Below the pieces are notes generated by a model. That model searched no databases. It was not told the origin of the DNA and saw only the letters and a program-made list of their open reading frames with translations. From contig MQVO02000001.1 of assembly GCA_001986395.2 (NCBI GenBank), forward strand, positions 310,001 to 374,000: DNA of 64,000 nt, given 5' to 3'. Source of the stretch: Irpex lacteus (Eukaryota > Basidiomycota > Agaricomycetes > Polyporales > Irpicaceae). The translations under genes were made by a program, and so were the position numbers. Positions 56,267 to 64,000 of this stretch are shown here, one piece after another (the first letter of the stretch is position 1; every line of letters starts with the position of its first letter).

Positions 56267-58918
56267 ATGTCCTGGCGGACACTTTTCTCACGGCGAACCC
56301 TCGCCATCGCCTCCGGCTCAACGGCCGTGGCGGCGGCGGGAGGGTTTTGGTACTTGAATTCGGGCCCGACATATCCTCCTTCGACAAAGGAGATGAGGAG
56401 ACCCCCGCCGCCGTGGACGCCCCCTTCGAGGGCGCACATGCTTGCGAAATTGAAGGAGTCCGCGAAGAAGGAGGGAGATGCGTACCCGGAAGAGTTTGAC
56501 CTCCTGATTGTGGGCGGAGGCGCTACAGGGGCTGGTGTTGCAGTAGACGCTGCGAGCAGAGGATTGAAAGTAGCTTTGGTAGAGAGGTCTGATTTCAGTT
56601 CGGGTAAGAGAACATGCATTACGTTGCCCAATTTAAACTTACCGAGGTTATTGATACAGGCACGTCATCCAAGTCTACGAAGCTTGTACATGGCGGCGTC
56701 AGATACCTGCAAAAGGCAGTTATGGAGCTCGACTATGAGCAATACAAGCTCGTTCGGGAAGCTCTCCACGAGCGTCGCATTTTCTTGCAAACCGCGCCGT
56801 ACTTGTCCGCCATGCTTCCAATCATGCTTCCCATCTACAAGTCAGTGCCGCACAATATTTGTTCCCGCTGATTGCATCATGAAGCTGAACTGTTCGTACA
56901 GGTACTGGCAGGTGCCGTACTACTGGGCGGGATGTAAGATGTACGATATTCTCGCTGGCAAGGAGAACATGGAGTCTTCCTACGTCATGAGCAAAGGCAA
57001 GGCATTGGAAGCCTTCCCGCTGCTCAAGCAGGACGGTCTCGTCGGCGCACTGGTATACTACGATGGTCAACACAACGATTCACGGATGAACATGGCTCTT
57101 ATCATGACTGCGGTTCAGCAAGGTGCTACTGTCGCGAACTATGCTGAGGTCACGGAACTACATAAGGACACCCCGGGAACTGGTAAACTCTACGGCGCAA
57201 GTATCAAGGATAAGCTCACTGGTGAAGAATTCAACGTCCGCGCAAAGGTAGTTATTTCTTCTAACTCGTTCGCAACGAATCATTCATTAGCTCTGATTAG
57301 GGAATCATCAACGCAACTGGTCCATTCTCCGACGCTCTGCTCACCATGGACAACCCGTCACACAAACCCATCGTCCAAGCTTCCTCCGGCATCCACATCA
57401 CCCTCCCGAACTACTACTCCCCTCGCACCATGGGCCTGCTCGACCCCGCCACCTCCGACGGTCGCGTGATCTTCTTCCTCCCCTGGCAAGGCAACACCAT
57501 CGCCGGTACCACCGACACCCCCGCCGCCGTCGAAGAGAACCCGAAAGCCCAAGAAGAAGAGATCCGCTGGGTGCTCGAGGAAGTCCGTCACTATCTCAGT
57601 CCTGACATCAAGGTCCGCCGTGGAGACGTTCTTAGTGCGTGGTCTGGTCTGCGTCCGCTTGTGAGGAACCCGAACGCTGCTAGTACGGAGGGACTTGTTA
57701 GGAACCATATGATCCATGTTAGTGACAGTGGGTTGTTGACGATTGCTGGTGGGAAGTGGACGACGTATAGGGCTATGGCGGAGGAGACTGTTGATGAGGC
57801 TGTTAAGGTGTTTGGATTGAAGCCGAAGAACGGATGTGTCACGGAGAAGCTCAGGCTCATTGGCAGTGATGGGTGGAGTCGCAACATGTTCATTGGGCTT
57901 GTTCAACGGGTTCGTGCTATTTTCCTTTGTTTTCTTATATCTTCAGCTTATGCTTTTTCGCAGTTCGGTCTGGAAAGCGAGGTTGCGAAACATTTGGCTG
58001 ACAATTACGGTGATCGCGCTTGGACTGTTTGTGAACTTGCTCAACCCACCGGAAAAGCCTGGCCACTCCACGGAATCCGTCTCGCTGGTGAATACCCCTG
58101 TACGTATCGAGAGCATTCACCTCCTATCTCTTACACTCCACTAACCAGTGTATCTTTACATCCCCAGACATCGACGGTGAAGTCCGCTACGCCGCCCGTA
58201 ACGAATACGCCCAAAAGGCCGTCGACGTCATCGCCCGCCGTACCCGTCTCTCCTTCCTGAACGCTCAAGCCGCCCTCGACGCCCTCCCCCAAGTGATCGA
58301 CATCCTCGCCGACGAGCTCGGCTGGGACCGCAAGCGCAAGGACCAAGAACTAGAAGAAGGCATCGCCTTCCTCGGATCGTTCGGTTTGGCTCCGGGTGCT
58401 CGTCCCAGAGAGAGCATGGGCCTCGGACACCAAGCGTTGATCGAGCCCGTGAAGAACTTGCTTGGGCTGAAGCGCGGTGAGCAGCCGTTGGGGTATAGCC
58501 AGGCGTTGTTTGAGGCGGGCGAGGTTGAGAGGATTAAGAAGGCGTTTACGGAACGGTCGAAGCCTGCTGAGAAGGGTGGAGAGGCGGCGTTTGCGAAGGT
58601 GAAGACGAAGGAGGTGTTTGGGCTTGTGAGGAGCTTGCCTGGGTTTGAGGGGATTAAGGTGAAGGATTATGATTATGTCCTTGAGGAGGCTGGATACGCC
58701 AGGCAGGGAGATGTTGATTTCGATGAGTTCATGGAGGTGCGTTCTCTCGTCTATCTCGTTTGCTACTCATCAGGGCTCAGGTGCTGACTGGGTCGTGGTT
58801 ATTGTTCATGTAGATCTGCGCGGAACTGCGTGAGGTGTTGTTCACCCCTGAGCCGTCGATCCAGCGCAAGACTGAGAGGACAGTGATCCCCGTCGAGAAG
58901 AGCGGTGGTGGTGTGTAA
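56267..58918 (+). CDS. GUT2: Mitochondrial glycerol-3-phosphate dehydrogenase (FAD)
   Basis: Gut2 oxidises glycerol-3-phosphate to dihydroxyacetone phosphate at the inner mitochondrial membrane and reduces ubiquinone. It starts MSWRTLFSRRTLAIASGSTA, a mitochondrial presequence followed by a hydrophobic anchor. The FAD-binding motif is FDLLIVGGGATGAGVAVDAA, then LKVALVERSDFSSG and TSSKSTKLVHGGVRYLQKAV. Later blocks are GALVYYDGQHNDSRMNMALI, GIINATGPFSDALLTMDNPS, PWQGNTIAGTTDTPAAVEEN, VLSAWSGLRPLVRNPNAAST, LTIAGGKWTTYRAMAEETVD and AARNEYAQKAVDVIARRTRL. The C-terminal part (GDVDFDEFMEICAELREVLF) keeps the remains of an EF-hand, as in animal enzymes. Introns near 50 bp interrupt it at several sites; the stop is at 58916-58918. 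An in-frame Met at 56195 is less likely since it would place a Pro/His-rich stretch before the presequence. Confidence 0.95.
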
Positions 58919-60506
58919 ATGAATGTTGGACAGTCATTATCCGTACGCGTAACATAACGAAAGTATCTATGTCTGTCGCTTGCATACACTGTTTCGTTAG
59001 TATTTTTGATTTCTCCTTTCTTGATAATGTACAAATGTACGAGTTTTGTGAACTGAGAGTGTGTGGACCTATCCTCGCAAGCAAGAGTCTCTCACGACGA
59101 TTGCAGTACAATTGTACAAAGGAATTCTATTCGTCGCAGCATTCTTGCTAGTCAATGGTACGAACGACACGGAGCAGCATAGCGGAAGTAAATTAGGGGT
59201 TGCAGGCGCGTTCATAGAACTCCTAGCAACTAATGACGGTGTGCAAGTCGACCACAATATCCGACTGATGCTGGACGATAAGTATCAGAGTCAAACTTTC
59301 GTCTTACGGTAATCTGTACCTGCGATACCACCAAAGGCGAGATCGCGATCGTAGCAAGGAAGCTCACCGGTGAATCCGGTGGATCATGGCTCCGTATAAG
59401 AATAGTTCGCACGTATGGTCAATTACGATGCATGTATCAGTGATGTCTATATATCACTGGTCGATATGCAGGTCGAGTAGTAGTTGAACGAGGACGATCC
59501 CAAGGGTCTGGATGTCACTGACAGATTTTGTAGGTTATGATATAGCAGTGATACCTCATGGTGGGATAAGTGTGCGCAGAAATAGCTTCAGCAAGTCAAT
59601 GATGGGAGGTGTACATTGGATAGCTATAGGACCGGCAGAGTTGAAGACGCAGTGAGGTATGTGGTACTAAGTACTTAGGAGAGGTCGCGACCAGTACGAT
59701 GACGTGACCGAGTCGAGAATCCCGCTTCTCCCAGACTTCCTCATGCGGAGAACACACTCTTCCTCCTTCCACCATGTTATTTTTGTACGACACACAAGTA
59801 CTTGCGGTAATGCACTGCCTCCAAGTACCTCCAAATACCTCATCAAGGAACTCTGAGCCAAGATGACACTGTAACCGCCGCTCTGTCGAACTGTCCGGTC
59901 TAGACTCGGGGGCTTACCGCGCTGGGCTCTATCCAAAGCTGGTCTTACCATTGCTACCCGTCGGGTTGCTCGTTCTTTTTGTTCTCGTTCAGAACAACAA
60001 AGTCGTCGTCGTCGTCGTACCCCTCCGACGGTCTTCTCGGACGCCACGATTCGGAGGCGAAAGCGTCGACCTGCGTCGTCTCGGCGCCCAGTAAGATTGG
60101 ACGGGCCCGTCTGATGTAGCAGCTGATCTCAATTTGTTTCCAACCAATAGGCTGTGCACCCGACACAGGCTGACTGCACCTTTGCGGAGAACTCTCCAAT
60201 AATAACTCTCCCACAAGCGCAGACCGATGTTCCTGCTGATGCCGTCGCGAAGCACTGATCGTTTGACCGCCTCTTGTTGCTGTTGGGTTGCCAACTCCAA
60301 GCCCGGTGCCAGGTAAATATATACCCTTCTCTCCTCTGACGTGAAGCTTCTTCTTGTCCCACCTTTTCTTTTCTTTTTGGGCAGGCCGACGGACTCTTCA
60401 TCCTTCTCTCTCTCGCTTTTCTTTTCTTGTTCTCCTTCTCCCCCACCCACTCTCTTCTTTACGCTTTTACGCTTCTTGCGCAGGTCGCCTGGTCCCTCCA
60501 TTTGAG
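58919..60506. promoter_or_regulatory. Intergenic region with protease promoter
   Basis: About 1.6 kb. AAATATATACCC near 60316 may be the TATA box of the protease, followed by a long CT-rich stretch (60360-60480) of the kind common before fungal start codons. No gene is recognised. Confidence 0.45.
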
Positions 60507-62630
60507 ATGGTTTCAACGAGCTGGTTCGCTTTACTCACCCTCATACCTTCTCTTGCGACAGCTCTTCCCTTTCGGTTACCCAACGCGGATTCAGAGCACC
60601 AACAACAACAACAGCAACGACGCAGAGGCTTCACTATACCCATCGAGCGCAGGAGAGTAGCACGGAGTGGCTTGCAGACGAGAGATGATGGCTTGGCGGG
60701 CACGGTCGGCATTGGGGACATCGCTGATTTGTGAGTACACAGCGTGTGCATCGTCTCGGACATAATGTGTGATGTTACGCGTATCAGGTTCTACACTGTT
60801 GCCATCCAAGTAGGCGAATCGCAGACCGCTGTCAACCTAGGTGCGCTATTTTTGCCACAGTGGCAGTCATGCAATGGTTCCACTGACATTGTGCAATCAG
60901 ACACTGGCTCAAGCGACCTCTGGGTTATGTCCGACGCATGCAACACCAAAGTCTGCAAAGCATCCACATCACAGCCTTACAAGGCTTCCTCGGGCAAGAG
61001 CACCGGCGCAGACGTGAGCCTCCAGTACGGCGACTCAACATCTGGGACACACGCCAAGGGTCCAGTAGTATTGGACACCGTCGCTGTCGCAGGACTCTCT
61101 CTCGCCGATCAACCTCTCGGCGCCATCAACGATACGGATAACTCTGCTGTTCAGAACGGCGGTGCGGGTATCTTTGGGATGGGCTTCCCTAGTCAGAGGT
61201 AAGTTGAAACACAGAGTTATTTATAGACTGTGAGCGTGTGTCTAATTGTGATTGTAGCTTCGTTCAGGCTGCTGTCGTGAACCAGAAGGTATGAGCTTTA
61301 CGATAGATGAAGTGGTACAGGTACTGAGATAGATATACTGTAGTTCAACAGCCCTACGTCCACGGATGATTTCATTCAGAACATTGGCGCCTTTGGCCCT
61401 CTTGTCTCGCGATTGGCTGAGGCTGGTCATATCGAGCAGCCTATCTTCAGCGTGAGTATGCCTCAAGGCCCGCCTTACATGCATCTCATATATCGTTTCA
61501 CCTCAGATTTCGCTGCAACGCAACACTGTGGACGTAGGAGGCAAGGGCCAGATCACGATTGGTGAACTCCCCGCCGGCGTTGACAACTCGAACGTCACAT
61601 GGGTACCTGTCAGACTCTACAAGCCTGCGGACGGTGGTCTGAACCCTCCTTCGTTCGCCAAGAACGAGACGTACCCTCTGTAAGTTCAAGGTTATCACAC
61701 GTCCGCCTGCGAGTACCAGCTAACTCCAATTCATGCTATCAGTCGGTGGGAGGTGCCTATTGATGGCGTGTTCCTTGATGGCAAGCAGCTCCCGGATACG
61801 AAGCTGACGGGTACATCGCCCCAGCTCTCTGCTTTGATCGATACCGTACGTTTTGTTCTACCAACTACTTAACCGTTACTAATGCTCCCATCCGCATTAC
61901 ACAGGGCAACTCAATCCTCCGCGGACCCCAAGACGTCGTGACCAACATCCTCTCCACCGTCTCCCCCTCCTTCGCCAAGAACCCCCAAAACCCAGCCACC
62001 TTCCCCTGCGCAACCGCACACACCCTCTCCTTCAAGATCGGCGGCAAGCTCTTCCCCGTCGACCCGCGCGACTTCGTCTCTTCCCAATCACAATCCTCCG
62101 CAAAGGAATGCACCGCATCGAACGTCGTATCCACCGACCCGCCCGCCTCCGGCGCCCTCTTCTCCTGGTCCCTCGGAGACCCGTTCCTCAAGTCGACGAC
62201 GGTAATTTTCTATTATGGAAACCTCACGCATCCGAGCGTGGACCCGCCGAAGATTGGGTTCGTGAGTAACGTACCGACGAACGCGGATGATTTGTTGGAG
62301 CAGGCGGTCGAGGACGCACAGGCGAGTGGAGGTGTGTTTGAGAGTACGGTGGAAGTTGCGCCGACGGCGTCGACTGTGGTTACGCTCTCTGCGCCTGCTA
62401 CCGCTTCCCCCGCCTCGTCCTCCTCTTCAACTGCTGCACCGTCGTCGTCCGCTGCCGTCGTCGATGCCCAGGCTACACCAAGCCCGACACCAGCTGCTGC
62501 ATCTTCTGCTGCCAGCCCTAGTGCTACTGATAAGAAGGACAACGGCGCCCTTGGTGGCGTTTCGATACCTTCTTCGAGAACGTTGATGCTTGTGCTTGCT
62601 GTTGTCCCTTTGCTGTCGATGCTCTCATAA
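60507..62630 (+). CDS. Pepsin-like aspartic protease, GPI-anchored type
   Basis: Family A1 endopeptidase. The signal peptide (MVSTSWFALLTLIPSLATAL) is followed by a propeptide with a Gln run and RRR. The first catalytic site is DTGSSDLWVMSDAC and the flap is LQYGDSTSGTHAKGPVVLDT. GIFGMGFPSQS and VDVGGKGQITIGELPAGVDN are typical. The second site is LSALIDTGNSILRGP; the residue after DTG is Asn rather than Thr or Ser. FSWSLGDPFLKSTTVIFYYG matches the LG-x-x-FL end. The last 130 residues are Ser/Thr/Ala/Pro-rich (SSSSTAAPSSSAAVVDAQAT) and end in RTLMLVLAVVPLLSMLS, a good GPI-attachment signal, as in yapsin-type wall proteases. Nine or so short introns split the gene; the exon encoding FVQAAVVNQK is only about 30 bases. 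The start is at the CT-rich leader. Confidence 0.88.
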
Positions 62631-64000
62631 CACTCGCTCATGAATGTTGTTCTTGGATTTGTTGTGCTTTGCTGTGGGTAAACTTAGGAAGAGTTTAATT
62701 TATTGTAGTTCGTCGTGGTGCTTAGTCCTTAGAAAAGCATATCATGCCAATGGGACAATGGATATACATGCAAACAAAGAACTACGCGTTCTTGGGTCGC
62801 AGAGACGGAATTCTGCCAAATTCGGCGTATGTGGCCAGGCTGTCTCGACGAATCTGGAGGTCTTTCAAATGTGTGCACTGCACCACAAAGAATTTGTTAT
62901 CTCGACGCCAGGCCTAAGCTTTGCGTCAACGTCCAACGAACTTGCGTCTTATGTGCTAGATTATAAGGTCCAAGGTATGCAGCGCTCTTGGCCCGCCAAA
63001 AGCTTGCTCACTAGACCAGGAACCGGTCTTGTCAATCGGAGGAACGTGTCTTGCTTAATTGCAGAGTTTAGGCGTTACGGCCGTAGATTAAGTTGTCTGT
63101 GTGATTTTGAAAGACATGGTATAATGCAAGGTTTATTGGGTGCGCGTCGGTGCCGTGAGGGAAGCCCCCAAAAGGCGAATTCAGGGAGGCGGATCAACGC
63201 CACGAGGCCGTCGCAGTATCAAAACAGGAAACTGTCGTCGTTCCGGAGTCGCCTATCGTGCTTGGTTCTGCACCACCATCATCTTCGTTCAGGCCACCTT
63301 CCTCGAGCTCTTTTCTCGTTCGTTGAGCCTGAAATTTCGGTATGAAATCCAGACATTCTCAGTGGCCGCTAGAAAACTCGTCTCTGTGCCTTTTGGATCG
63401 TTCATTGTGACATAGTAGTCCAGGCACGGCCCCGTTTCGAGTGGCAAGGTTCGAATATTATGTTCTCGATTGGACGGCAGAGCTACGGCACAGTATACGC
63501 CTATACGGATCGACCACCAAGGCAACTCCTCGGCCACTAGTTTACCAGGCCTATCTGGCGGGAATCCCGTTGACGTCGGCGCCAGAGGTTGCGCAACATG
63601 ACGTGAATTATGCAGGCGCTCTCACCTTCGGTCTTGGCTGAAGAAACCCACCCACATCCTCCTCCTCAACAAGCTTGCCTCGTTAGCCTGGCGCAATTAT
63701 GAGCTATGGGTAAAGTGTTGCACAGCAGCCGGCAATGGCGAATGTTATCGGTTGCTGATAGTTTGCATGTAGACTTGTTGCGGGCCTCCGCAGCAGTGCG
63801 CCGTCTGGTTAACACTCGGAGTTCGTTCTCTTGGCTGCCGTCCTTCTCGAGAAGAACGGCAGCCTGGAGGGCCTGCGAGGCGAGCATCTATGACATCGAC
63901 GGTAGATTGTGAGTCTATTTCTTGGTACACAAGTATCGCAATTGGGCTTTCCTCATTCGTGCTTAGGTCGCATCTAGGAGTATTGCTACTCCTCGCATAG
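62631..64000. other. Terminal region without a recognised gene
   Basis: A plus frame at 62644-63345 is open for 233 codons but lacks any domain and overlaps the protease 3' UTR. Near the edge, 63706-63912 (VDLLRASAAVRRLVNTRSSF) ends at GTGAGT with a TTAG at 63960-63966, so a gene may start here and run out of the window. A near-perfect 32-bp palindrome lies at 63833-63864. Confidence 0.35.
63833..63864. repeat. 32-bp palindrome, one mismatch
   Basis: GGCTGCCGTCCTTCTC is followed directly by GAGAAGAACGGCAGCC; the two halves are reverse complements except one position. As RNA it would form a tight hairpin with no loop spacer. It lies inside an open frame of unknown status. Confidence 0.7.

Noticed and set aside
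62644..63345. 233-codon open frame on the plus strand
   Set aside because: No domain, signal or family pattern, mixed composition, and it overlaps the protease 3' UTR. Open frames of this size occur by chance in GC-balanced DNA.

Overview
The window looks like nuclear DNA of a filamentous basidiomycete, most likely an Agaricomycete. Genes are split by many GT-AG introns of about 45-60 bp. The encoded repertoire also fits: an AA9 lytic polysaccharide monooxygenase, fungal GSTFuA-like glutathione transferases, DUF7330-type proteins, and an H3 ending in the fungal TIQPKDLALARRLRGERS form. No tRNA, rRNA, CRISPR or bacterial feature was seen. Exon borders were worked out by eye from frame and GT-AG rules, so treat them as predictions.

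Layout. 1-2105 (-): partial zinc-finger-like gene with a tandem-repeat tail. 2733-4524 (+): snoRNP core protein Nop56. 4884-8021 (-): Kha1-type K+/H+ antiporter. 9763-10486 (+): small secreted Ala-rich repeat protein. 10831-15321 (-): HEAT-type protein resembling Rif1. 16901-18084 (+): AA9 LPMO. 18567-20146 and 24975-26442 (-): a DUF7330-like pair flanking a HAD phosphatase (20994-22156). 27440-28202 (-): CsbD-like stress protein. 28991-32244 (-): splicing factor Prp6, divergent from a mitochondrial D-lactate dehydrogenase (32704-35167, +). 35825-37983 (+): tandem GST pair. 38357-39527 (-), 44679-45834 (+) and 46707-47844 (+): three members of one HMG-box-like, possibly mitochondrial family, placed around a single-pass membrane protein (40533-41499, -) and histone H3 (41908-42542, +). 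48756-52095 (-): RasGEF protein. 53591-55327 (+): Ser/Pro-rich protein. 56267-58918 (+): mitochondrial glycerol-3-phosphate dehydrogenase Gut2. 60507-62630 (+): secreted, apparently GPI-anchored aspartic protease. The last 1.4 kb has no recognised gene.

Most genes are housekeeping: ribosome biogenesis, splicing, chromatin, redox and ion balance. Gut2 and the HAD phosphatase (a GPP/DOG relative) could both touch glycerol metabolism, and Gut2 and the lactate dehydrogenase would both pass electrons to the respiratory chain. The AA9 enzyme, protease and GSTs fit a wood- or litter-decay lifestyle. The accessory region is 36.6-48 kb. It holds the three HMG-like paralogues, a dispersed GGCGTTCARTA box upstream of them, and a 0.9-kb element with terminal inverted repeats that appears to have inserted into one of those boxes. 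This is the best candidate for something undescribed. A histone H3 with two extra tail residues sits in the same stretch.
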